Below are positions 8,128-14,735 of a stretch of 64,000 bases of DNA, one piece after another. The stretch is from Muribaculaceae bacterium (lineage in GTDB: Bacteria; Bacteroidota; Bacteroidia; Bacteroidales; Muribaculaceae), in the NCBI GenBank assembly GCA_017557625.1, contig JAFYYG010000037.1:50604-114603 (forward strand), in the 5' to 3' direction. A program made the position numbers and the translations under genes. Below the pieces are notes generated by a model that did not search any database, was not told the origin of the DNA, and saw nothing but the letters and a program-made list of their open reading frames with translations. Numbering within the stretch: the first letter of the stretch is position 1; every line of letters begins with the position of its first letter.

Positions 8128-8162
8128 AGTTCATAGTTAACAGTTCATAGTTAATAGTTTTT
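8128..8162 (-). repeat. Heptamer array before nadD
   Basis: Read on the minus strand, five units follow in exact 7-nt phase: AAAAACT, ATTAACT, ATGAACT, GTTAACT, ATGAACT. The ATG of nadD follows within 5 nt. The invariant part is AACT; the first three bases drift. Confidence 0.75.
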
Positions 8163-8175
8163 AGTTCCAGTGAGG

Positions 8176-8763
8176 CTATTGCCTTGCCAACTTTTTTTTG
8201 ATGAAATTGGTGATTATCTCATGAGTCTCGGCAACAGCGGTTTCCAAAACATCATTGACTACGCAGCAGTCGTACTGGTCGGCGAGCGACAACTCATATT
8301 CTGCACGGGCAACACGGTTGTTTATGTCCTCTAAGCTGTCGGTACCGCGTGAGAGCAATCGCTGTCGCAAGGTCTCTATTGAGGGAGGCTTGATGAAGAC
8401 TGCGAGGGCCTTCTTGCCATAAATCCTCTTCACATCTATACCGCCTAGCACATCAAGATCGAGGACAACATTGTGGCCCTTGTCGGTGATGCGTTTTATC
8501 TCGCTCTTGAGGGTGCCATAGAATCGCCCCTCATATACCTCGTGAAACTCGGCAAATTCATCATTCTCGATGCGTTGCTTGAAGTCCTCGAGAGTGAGAA
8601 AGTAATACTCCACCCCATGCTTCTCTGCGCCGCGAGGCCGTCGTGTTGTTGCCGAAATGGAAAACTCGAGCTTCAGCTCGGCATCTTTCATCAACTCGGC
8701 GATTATTGTCGATTTTCCAGTGCCCGAAGGTGCTGAAATAACTATTAATTTACCTTTTGCCAT
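8176..8763 (-). CDS. gmk: Guanylate kinase
   Basis: This 195-residue enzyme converts GMP to GDP. The P-loop SAPSGTGKST occupies residues 10-19. It is followed by the GMP-binding segment with STTRRPRGAEKHGVEYYF and the DLDVLGGIDVKR stretch of the lid/core. The length and order match bacterial Gmk. It lies between yicC and nadD on the same strand. The leader holds degenerate A-rich heptamers (GATAAAT, CAAAAAC, AAGAAAC) ending at the ATG, and further upstream a REP-like palindrome. Confidence 0.95.
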   Translation of the reverse strand: MAKGKLIVISAPSGTGKSTIIAELMKDAELKLEFSISATTRRPRGAEKHGVEYYFLTLEDFKQRIENDEFAEFHEVYEGRFYGTLKSEIKRITDKGHNVVLDLDVLGGIDVKRIYGKKALAVFIKPPSIETLRQRLLSRGTDSLEDINNRVARAEYELSLADQYDCCVVNDVLETAVAETHEIITNFIKKKLARQ

Positions 8764-8790
8764 ATTTCGTTTCTTGTTTTTGATTTATCG

Positions 8791-8817
8791 TTTTGTAAGG
8801 ACAAGACAGCCTTATCC
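8791..8817. repeat. REP-like palindrome, copy 2
   Basis: TTTTGTAAGGACAAGAC shares 15 of 17 positions with the copy at 6967-6980, and GGACAAG (8799-8805) pairs with CTTATCC (8811-8817) with one mismatch. It lies in the 201-nt spacer between yicC and gmk. A run of seven G (8888-8894) is the only other notable element in that spacer. Confidence 0.45.
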
Positions 8818-8964
8818 ACTAGTTTCTTCGCATTATCATCAAACAAACTCAACAAAAAAGGACAAATCCAACAATAATAATTGCTTTGGGGGGGTACTAG
8901 TCGTTTTTGTCAGGTTTTGTTGTTTTTGTTTGATAAGAGTTACATCGCTGAATAGTTGTTTCAT

Positions 8965-9840
8965 TTACAGTACATTTAAAACTTGCTCTTTAATTTGCTC
9001 TAAGTGGTCTTTCATCTCCACCACAATCTTCTGCATCTCGGCATGGTTAGCTTTCGAGCCGGTGGTGTTTATCTCGCGGCCCATCTCCTGGCTGATGAAG
9101 CCTAATTTCTTGCCCTGACGCTCTACGCTTTCTAAGGTCTCAAGAAAGTAGTTGAGGTGATTCTGAAGCCTTATCTTCTCCTCGGTGATATCGAGTTTCT
9201 CAATGTAGAAGATTAGCTCTTGCTCAAGTCGGTTCTTGTCATAATCAACTTGACCAAGCTGCTCAAGTTGCTCTACAAGGCGAGCTTTTATTTTCTCGGT
9301 GCGAGTGGGCTCATATTGCGCTATATCGTTTAGCAGCTGCTGGATGGCGGCAATCTTCTCCTTGAAGAAGAGATATAACTTAGCTCCCTCCTGTGTGCGG
9401 AAGTCGGTAGTCGCCTGTAACGCTTGCCTAACCACCTCACGCACACCATCAAGCTCCTCTTGAGCCACTTCAGCGTTCACGTCCTGCTTGTACACGTCGG
9501 GCATGCGCAGCAATGTCGAGTACCAATCTTCCGGCTCTGAAAGCCCCAACTGCCTAGACACATTTTCAACTTGTGACTTATAGCTGCGGAGCATCTCTAT
9601 ATTGAGTTGCGAAGCACCTGCCGAGTCTATTGACTCACAAGTGATATACACATCAACTTTTCCGCGGCCAAGTTCTTGGGCTATGGCATTGCGCAGCTCC
9701 AATTCCAGTTCCCTATACAGCAGCGGCACCTTCACTGTCAAGTCCATCTGCTTGCTGTTCAGCGATTTTATCTCGGCGGTAATCTTTTTATTACACACCA
9801 CGATTGTGGCCTTGCCGAAACCTGTCATAGATAGTATCAT
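8965..9840 (-). CDS. yicC: YicC family endoribonuclease-like protein
   Basis: This 291-residue protein starts MILSMTGFGKA, the family-defining N terminus. It ends with the DUF1732-type segment GFISQEMGREINTTGSK followed by a helical tail (MKDHLEQIKEQVLNVL). E. coli YicC has been described as an RNase acting on a small RNA; that activity here is inferred from family only. The start at 9840 is preferred because upstream in-frame residues overlap a -7 box (9862-9869). It is the first gene of the yicC-gmk-nadD-DUF5063 set and is divergent from tsaB. Confidence 0.9.
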   Translation of the reverse strand: MILSMTGFGKATIVVCNKKITAEIKSLNSKQMDLTVKVPLLYRELELELRNAIAQELGRGKVDVYITCESIDSAGASQLNIEMLRSYKSQVENVSRQLGLSEPEDWYSTLLRMPDVYKQDVNAEVAQEELDGVREVVRQALQATTDFRTQEGAKLYLFFKEKIAAIQQLLNDIAQYEPTRTEKIKARLVEQLEQLGQVDYDKNRLEQELIFYIEKLDITEEKIRLQNHLNYFLETLESVERQGKKLGFISQEMGREINTTGSKANHAEMQKIVVEMKDHLEQIKEQVLNVL

Positions 9841-9861
9841 AGTATCTTTCCCGTTTTTGTG

Positions 9862-9869
9862 CAAAAATA
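9862..9869 (-). promoter_or_regulatory. -7 box for yicC
   Basis: The minus strand reads TATTTTTG, 22 nt before the yicC ATG. A TTG lies 16 nt further upstream, shorter than the usual 19-20, so only the -7 element is claimed. The remaining yicC-tsaB spacer (to 10040) is A/T-rich with no other clear element. Confidence 0.45.
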
Positions 9870-10040
9870 ATATATTTTTCTTAATCAACACACATTTAAC
9901 AGACTTAACTTATCAACAACCTTTATGATATTTTGCAACAATCACCAGAACTATGCTATTATGTTTATATTAATCCAAGAATTTGAGATGTTTTTTACAA
10001 ATATAACATCTTCTTCAAGCCTATTCTCAACGATTTTTTG

Positions 10041-10048
10041 TAATTTTG
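10041..10048 (+). promoter_or_regulatory. -7 box for tsaB
   Basis: TAATTTTG followed by CAGC lies 20 nt upstream of the tsaB ATG and matches TAnnTTTG exactly. No -33 TTTG at the right distance is evident. Confidence 0.5.
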
Positions 10049-10067
10049 CAGCAACTTTTGAACGATT

Positions 10068-10757
10068 ATGGCAAATATTCTCAACATAGAGACTTCAACC
10101 ACAGTGTGTTCTGTTGCATTAAGCAGTGAGGGACAGATTGTTGACCATCACGAGAATTATGAAGGTCTGAACCATGCTACACTGTTGAGCCAGTTCATCG
10201 ATGATATGCTCTCAACCGCTAATCGAAAAGAAATGAAACTTGATGCCATTGCGGTGAGCATCGGACCAGGCTCATATACTGGTTTGCGAATAGGCTTGTC
10301 GCAGGCCAAAGGTTTGGCGTTCGGTATGGACTTGCCTCTGATTGGCGTGAACACACTGCAGTTGCTAGCTGTAACAGCGATGTTCAAGGAATTCTTCGAC
10401 GACGACACCCTTTACGTGCCCATGATAGACGCACGGCGTATGGAGGTTTATACTGCGGTCTATGACAGTTCTTTAGAAGCCATCGTGGTGCCACAAGCCA
10501 TGATTCTTGAAGGAGATTCATTTGCCGCACAGCTCGAAAAACATCATCTTGTGATGATAGGCAATGGTGCTATGAAAGCAAAGGAGATAATCAAGCATCC
10601 AAACGCCCGTTTCATGCCTGATGTCAAGCCTGTCGCAGTAGAGATGATGGCACTATCGGAGAAAGCGTTCAGAGAGAAGCATTTCGTTGATGTGGCCTAT
10701 TCAACACCCCTCTATCTTAAAGACTTCCAAGCCACAGTCCCCAAATCGCTTATCTAA
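10068..10757 (+). CDS. tsaB: tRNA threonylcarbamoyladenosine biosynthesis protein TsaB
   Basis: This 229-residue protein of the ASKHA fold is the TsaB partner of TsaD in N6-threonylcarbamoylation of A37 in ANN-decoding tRNAs. The N terminus ILNIETSTTVCSVAL and the segment VSIGPGSYTGLRIGLSQAKG (about residues 63-82) are diagnostic. Like other TsaB proteins it lacks the HxxxH metal motif of TsaD. It has its own -7 box and is divergent from yicC. Downstream begins a heptamer-rich spacer leading to DUF4290. Confidence 0.95.
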   Translation: MANILNIETSTTVCSVALSSEGQIVDHHENYEGLNHATLLSQFIDDMLSTANRKEMKLDAIAVSIGPGSYTGLRIGLSQAKGLAFGMDLPLIGVNTLQLLAVTAMFKEFFDDDTLYVPMIDARRMEVYTAVYDSSLEAIVVPQAMILEGDSFAAQLEKHHLVMIGNGAMKAKEIIKHPNARFMPDVKPVAVEMMALSEKAFREKHFVDVAYSTPLYLKDFQATVPKSLI

Positions 10758-10786
10758 CTTGGTTATTGGCTATCAGTTCTCTGCTT

Positions 10787-10828
10787 GTTAACTAAAAACT
10801 GATAACCGATAACTGAAAACTGAAAACT
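10787..10828 (+). repeat. Heptamer array before DUF4290 gene
   Basis: Six in-phase heptamers: GTTAACT, AAAAACT, GATAACC, GATAACT, GAAAACT, GAAAACT. The array runs directly into TTTTTG and the -7 box TAACTTTG. The last 37 nt (10808-10844) recur with one mismatch before pheS (21449-21485). Confidence 0.75.
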
Positions 10829-10834
10829 TTTTTG

Positions 10835-10842
10835 TAACTTTG
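10835..10842 (+). promoter_or_regulatory. -7 box for DUF4290-rimM region
   Basis: TAACTTTG followed by CAAAA lies 24 nt before the ATG at 10867 and is immediately preceded by the heptamer array. Confidence 0.55.
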
Positions 10843-10866
10843 CAAAACATTTTTGATTGAAACAAT

Positions 10867-11463
10867 ATGCTTACATATAATTCACAACTCAAAAAACTGG
10901 CTCTTCCAGAGTATGGACGCAACATCCAGCAAATGGTGGACTACTGTTGCACTATCGAAGACCGCGAAGAGCGAAACAAGTGCGCCTACTCCATCATCAA
11001 TACGATGAGCAACCTGTTTCCACAACTCAAGCAAGAGACCGATTATCAACACAAGCTGTGGGACCATCTAGCGATAATGAGTGACTTCAAGCTCGACATC
11101 GACTACCCTTACGAGATAGTCAAGCCCGAAAACCTTGACACAAAGCCTGTGCCCATAAAATATAAGCACGAAGGCATCAAGATGCGTCATTACGGCAAAA
11201 TTGTTGACCAAATGATTGGTCGTGCCTGTGAGTACCCCGATGGCGATGAGAAAGAAGCTCTTGTGATGCTTATCGCCAATCACATGAAGAAGCTCATCTA
11301 TCAAATCAGCAATGAGGATGTTGAAGATGCCAAGATTTTCAAAGATTTGGAATATTTTTCTAAAGGACAGATAAAACTCGACCCTGCAACTCACTCACTT
11401 CACCAGTTTAAAGTTGCACCATCACAACAGGCCACATCGTCGAAAAAGAAAAAGAAGAAATGA
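10867..11463 (+). CDS. DUF4290 domain protein
   Basis: This 198-residue cytoplasmic protein begins MLTYNSQLKKLALPEYGRN, which I recall as the conserved N terminus of the Bacteroidetes DUF4290 family. It also has the segment IKYKHEGIKMRHYGK near residue 97 and a Lys-rich tail of seven consecutive Lys at the extreme C terminus. No function is established. The tail could bind RNA or ribosome, which would suit its position just upstream of rimM, but this is speculation. An 89-nt spacer of heptamer-like repeats separates it from rimM. Confidence 0.8.
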   Translation: MLTYNSQLKKLALPEYGRNIQQMVDYCCTIEDREERNKCAYSIINTMSNLFPQLKQETDYQHKLWDHLAIMSDFKLDIDYPYEIVKPENLDTKPVPIKYKHEGIKMRHYGKIVDQMIGRACEYPDGDEKEALVMLIANHMKKLIYQISNEDVEDAKIFKDLEYFSKGQIKLDPATHSLHQFKVAPSQQATSSKKKKKK

Positions 11464-11470
11464 TAATTTA

Positions 11471-11552
11471 GTGGAGAGTGGAGAGATTATAGTGCCATTC
11501 ATTCCACTAATGTCTTCCATAAACGATAAACGATAAAACGAAGCAAGTCACA
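11471..11552 (+). repeat. Heptamer-rich spacer before rimM
   Basis: The spacer starts with GTGGAGA, GTGGAGA, GATTATA, GTGCCAT in 7-nt phase (11471-11498). It ends with CATAAAC, GATAAAC, GATAAAA, then after one extra base GAAGCAA, GTCACAA, which abuts the rimM ATG. The same order (GTGGAGA-type units first, GATAAAC units last) appears in the spacer before proS. Confidence 0.65.
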
Positions 11553-12074
11553 ATGATTACCAGCGATGAAATAATCGCCATAGGCAAGTTCAACAAACCA
11601 CATGGCATCAGCGGGGAGATTTCGGCAACGATTAACACCCTTACGGATGTGTTGAACAATTGTTCTTGCATTGTGTGTGACATTGATGGGATTTTTGTTC
11701 CTTTCTTTATTAAGGCTTTGCGAAACAAGTCACAAGAGACGTTTCTACTTTCCATTGACGACATCAATAGCGACGAAGAAGCTGCGATACTGGTAAATAA
11801 AGACATCTATGTGAAACGCAGTGAGTATTACGAAGTCATTGAAGACGAAGACAGAATTCCTCTAGACTTCTTTATGAATTTCAACGCTATTGTAAACGAA
11901 ATTAATGGCAAAATCGTGGATATTGATGACTCTACTGCCAACGTCCTGTTTGTTATCGAAACCACCGACGGGAAATCAATCCTCATTCCGGCTGTGGAAG
12001 AGTTCATAACCGATTTTGACAGCAAAGAAAGAACAATAAAAATGGAGGTCCCCGATGAACTCCTTAATCTATAG
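11553..12074 (+). CDS. rimM: Ribosome maturation factor RimM
   Basis: This 173-residue protein has the two RimM beta-barrels. The N-terminal motif IAIGKFNKPHGISGE (residues 8-22) is diagnostic, and the C-terminal PRC-like barrel ends with ILIPAVEEFITDFD and the residues before MEVPDELL. RimM assists 30S head assembly, binding S19. The sequence is A/T-rich relative to its neighbours but the motifs are intact. It is flanked by heptamer-containing spacers on both sides. Confidence 0.92.
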   Translation: MITSDEIIAIGKFNKPHGISGEISATINTLTDVLNNCSCIVCDIDGIFVPFFIKALRNKSQETFLLSIDDINSDEEAAILVNKDIYVKRSEYYEVIEDEDRIPLDFFMNFNAIVNEINGKIVDIDDSTANVLFVIETTDGKSILIPAVEEFITDFDSKERTIKMEVPDELLNL

Positions 12075-12109
12075 CTATAAGCAGAAAATAAAAATGTAGA
12101 ACAGCTCCC

Positions 12110-12150
12110 GATAAACGATAAACGAACAACGATAAACGAAACCAGATGAT
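12110..12150 (+). repeat. Heptamer array before the OmpA-type gene
   Basis: In exact phase: GATAAAC, GATAAAC, GAACAAC, GATAAAC, GAAACCA, then GATGAT directly joined to the ATG at 12151. All units start with GA. Confidence 0.75.
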
Positions 12151-12768
12151 ATGAACAAATTTTTTAATTACATTAAAGCAATCACTCTGATGATTGCCTC
12201 CGTATGCAGCTTATCGATGATTGCGCAAGTCAACAACTATCGTAGTCTTGATGAGGCCATCAACTCGCCAATGATAAAAGACAATAAAGTGCGCAATGCG
12301 GTTAGTGCCTATCAGACTAGGCTTGTCAACGATCTGGCCGATGATTATAATGTCAACTTAATTAGAAATGATGAAGTTATCGTTATCACTATTCCTGCAG
12401 ATTTGTTTTTTGAGGCTAATGCAACAGAACTAAGCCGCAAAGCCGATGACATACTCTATAAAATTACACAATTCCTTAAAGTTCCGGGATTCTATCATCT
12501 TGCTCTTGCTATGTATCATGACAACACTGGTTCGCCACGCTACTGCAAAGAGTTGACCGACAAGCGAATACAAAGCATTGTTGAGTGGTTTACCATAAAC
12601 ACCAACAGCCGACAATACATTTCGTCATTCTCCTTTGGCGATAAAGACCCTATACTTGAGAACAACTCAATGAATAACCGCCGAATGAACCGTAGACTTG
12701 TCATCTACCTAATCCCGGACAACGTCATGTTTGACAATGCGAAAAGAAATCTTTTGAATAAAAGATAG
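12151..12768 (+). CDS. Exported OmpA family protein
   Basis: This 205-residue protein has an N-terminal signal peptide (hydrophobic core about residues 9-24, ending SMIAQ). The second half is an OmpA-like peptidoglycan-binding domain: the beta-strand start IPADLFFEANATELS near residue 75 and the closing NNRRMNRRLVIYL near residue 180, where Asn and Arg contact meso-diaminopimelate in the family. There is no N-terminal beta-barrel, so it is a periplasmic peptidoglycan-associated protein rather than a porin. It sits between rimM and proS, with heptamer arrays on both sides. Confidence 0.82.
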   Translation: MNKFFNYIKAITLMIASVCSLSMIAQVNNYRSLDEAINSPMIKDNKVRNAVSAYQTRLVNDLADDYNVNLIRNDEVIVITIPADLFFEANATELSRKADDILYKITQFLKVPGFYHLALAMYHDNTGSPRYCKELTDKRIQSIVEWFTINTNSRQYISSFSFGDKDPILENNSMNNRRMNRRLVIYLIPDNVMFDNAKRNLLNKR

Positions 12769-12769
12769 A

Positions 12770-12888
12770 GTAGAGAGGGAAGAGGTGAGAGTGGAGAGAT
12801 AATCAATGTACGATGCTCGTTCCACGATCCCCGGTCTCCGATCCCCGATTCCCGATCTCCGATCCACGATAAACGATAAACGATAAAC
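12770..12888 (+). repeat. Array of 17 consecutive degenerate heptamers before proS
   Basis: From the second base after the stop codon the spacer reads in unbroken 7-nt phase: GTAGAGA, GGGAAGA, GGTGAGA, GTGGAGA, GATAATC, AATGTAC, GATGCTC, GTTCCAC, GATCCCC, GGTCTCC, GATCCCC, GATTCCC, GATCTCC, GATCCAC, then GATAAAC three times. Sixteen of 17 units begin with G. Composition shifts from purine-rich through C-rich to A-rich towards the proS start at 12909. Confidence 0.85.
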
Positions 12889-12908
12889 AAAATATAATCA
12901 ATAAAAAA

Positions 12909-14390
12909 ATGGCTATTGAAATTAAAGACTTAACAAAACGGAGCGTAAACTACTCACAGTGGTATAACGACTTGGTGATAAAAGCCGACCTCGCAGAGCA
13001 GTCGGCGGTGAGAGGCTGCATGGTGATAAAACCTTACGGATATGCCATCTGGGAGAAAATGCAACGACAACTTGACGACATGTTTAAGGAAACTGGAGTG
13101 CAGAACGCCTATTTTCCTCTACTTATCCCAAAATCATTCCTCAGCCGCGAAGCAGAGCATGTAGAAGGTTTTGCTAAGGAGTGTGCTGTGGTCACACATC
13201 ATCGTCTCATGAATGCCCCCGATGGCAGCGGTGTGGTTGTAGATCCTGAGGCTCGACTTGAGGAAGAACTCATCATCCGTCCCACTAGTGAGACCATTAT
13301 ATGGAACACTTACCGCAACTGGATTAGTTCTTATCGCGACCTGCCACTGCTCATTAACCAATGGGCTAACGTAATGCGGTGGGAGATGCGCACACGCATG
13401 TTCCTGCGAACCGCCGAGTTCTTGTGGCAAGAGGGCCATACTGCTCACGCCACAAAGGAGGAAGCACAAGCCGAAGCCATTCAAATGCTCAACGTATATG
13501 CCGACTTTGCCGAGAAATATATGGCAGTACCTGTTGTCAAGGGAGTGAAAACCGCCAACGAGCGCTTTGCCGGCGCTCTTGAGACCTACACCATCGAGGC
13601 TATGATGCAGGACGGCAAGGCTCTGCAGTCTGGAACATCCCACTTCCTGGGACAGAACTTCGCCAAGGCCTTTGACGTGAAGTTTGTCAATAATGAGAAC
13701 AAGCTCGACTATGTATGGGCAACTTCTTGGGGTGTTTCAACTCGCCTTATGGGAGCACTCATCATGACTCACAGCGATGACAACGGCCTGGTTCTTCCAC
13801 CTAAGTTGGCACCCATTCAGGTTGTTATTGTTCCTATCTACAAGAACCAGGAACAACTCGACGAGATTAACGCCAAGGTCAACCCCATTGTGGAGAATCT
13901 ACGCGCTATGGGCATCTCGGTGAAGTATGACAACGCCGACAACAAGCGTCCTGGCTTTAAGTTTGCCGACTACGAGCTCAAGGGAGTTCCTGTAAGACTT
14001 GTGCTCGGTGCCCGTGATATCGCCAACGGCACTATCGAAGTGATGCGTCGCGACACGCTCGAGAAATCCAGCGCCTCGCTTGATGGTATCGAAGATACTG
14101 TAAAAGGTCTTCTCGATGAGATTCAAGACAATATCTTCAAGAAAGCTCTTGACCTCCGCAATGAAATGACTTATAAGGTTGACAACTACGAAGACTTCAA
14201 GCAGCAAATCGAGAAAGGTGGCTTTGTCCTTGCTCACTGGGACGGAACTCCCGAGACCGAAGACCGAATCAAGGAGGAGACAAAGGCTACAATCCGTTGC
14301 ATACCTCTCGATGCAGAGGAAGAAGATGGCGTGGACATGCTTACAGGCAAGCCATCAAAACGCAGAGTAATCTTCGCACGCAACTACTAA
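12909..14390 (+). CDS. proS: Proline--tRNA ligase
   Basis: This 493-residue class II synthetase is of the short archaeal/eukaryotic-like (ProS type 3) form, lacking the editing insertion of E. coli ProRS. Visible motifs are [10 protein letters not shown] (motif 1/2 region, residue ~119), [19 protein letters not shown] (motif 2, from residue ~157), the Pro-site segment and [19 protein letters not shown] (motif 3, residue ~277). The anticodon-binding domain starts [10 protein letters not shown], and the C-terminal extra domain ends in RRVIFARNY. It charges tRNAPro in the cytoplasm. The leader is the 17-heptamer array. Confidence 0.96.
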   Translation: MAIEIKDLTKRSVNYSQWYNDLVIKADLAEQSAVRGCMVIKPYGYAIWEKMQRQLDDMFKETGVQNAYFPLLIPKSFLSREAEHVEGFAKECAVVTHHRLMNAPDGSGVVVDPEARLEEELIIRPTSETIIWNTYRNWISSYRDLPLLINQWANVMRWEMRTRMFLRTAEFLWQEGHTAHATKEEAQAEAIQMLNVYADFAEKYMAVPVVKGVKTANERFAGALETYTIEAMMQDGKALQSGTSHFLGQNFAKAFDVKFVNNENKLDYVWATSWGVSTRLMGALIMTHSDDNGLVLPPKLAPIQVVIVPIYKNQEQLDEINAKVNPIVENLRAMGISVKYDNADNKRPGFKFADYELKGVPVRLVLGARDIANGTIEVMRRDTLEKSSASLDGIEDTVKGLLDEIQDNIFKKALDLRNEMTYKVDNYEDFKQQIEKGGFVLAHWDGTPETEDRIKEETKATIRCIPLDAEEEDGVDMLTGKPSKRRVIFARNY

Positions 14391-14413
14391 TTCTTTATTG
14401 CATACAAAAATCC

Positions 14414-14568
14414 ACAAGGTGTGTCAAAAATAAAAACAACTGATTTTTCTGATTAATCTGATTATTTGCAAATTTTTCAAAAATCTGTCAATCAAGACAT
14501 TGAGAGATCAGAACATTCAGACAATTCAGTTGTTTAAATTTTATTCTGCATTTTGACACACCCCTTGT
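14414..14568. mobile_element. MITE-like element with imperfect terminal inverted repeats
   Basis: The left end reads ACAAGGTGTGTCAAAA then ATAAAAACAACTGA (14414-14443). The right end, reverse-complemented, reads ACAAGGGGTGTGTCAAAA then, after a short insertion, AATAAAATTTAAACAACTGA (14568-14524). The 155-nt element has no coding capacity, and its A/T-rich interior contains smaller dyads. Its right end lies inside the broken small-protein gene (14569-14727), whose frame runs into it and stops. No clear target-site duplication is visible. A folded terminator for proS is a simpler alternative. Confidence 0.5.
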
Positions 14569-14735
14569 TATTTTCAGCTCTCCAACCTGGAACACGCAGC
14601 CGTCAATCGTCACCTTGCCAGGGGTCTTGATGGCAAAGGTAGCCCCATTCTCGACAATGAAACCTTCTCCCAGATGTACGTCATCTGTGGCCTCTACCTC
14701 ATAGACTGCACCGTTCTTTATGGTCACATTGCCAT
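14488..14735 (-). pseudogene. Truncated copy of the small exported protein at 16230
   Basis: The frame, read on the minus strand from the stop of the dockerin gene, gives LNGNVTIKNGAVYEVEATDD, then a 25-residue stretch identical to residues 27-51 of the protein at 16230-16484, then runs into the inverted-repeat element at GELKITRG and stops at 14488. It has no ATG (only a GTG at 14725-14727), no signal peptide and a foreign C terminus. I therefore call it a remnant. The 75 shared nucleotides (14587-14661 against 16335-16409) differ at seven positions, all synonymous. Confidence 0.6.

Noticed and set aside
9910-9918. TTATCAACA, possible DnaA box, in the yicC-tsaB spacer
   Set aside because: An isolated degenerate site; no cluster.
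11464-11552. Expected murA gene between DUF4290 and rimM
   Set aside because: I recall murA near these genes in some Bacteroidales, but the 89-nt spacer has no room for it and I cannot verify the ancestral order, so no loss is claimed.
12705-12890. 61-codon minus-strand frame with a repetitive IGDRESGIGDRGS-like product
   Set aside because: It is the translation of the heptamer array in the proS spacer; the repeat has period 7, not 3, so the protein-like repeat is an artefact.
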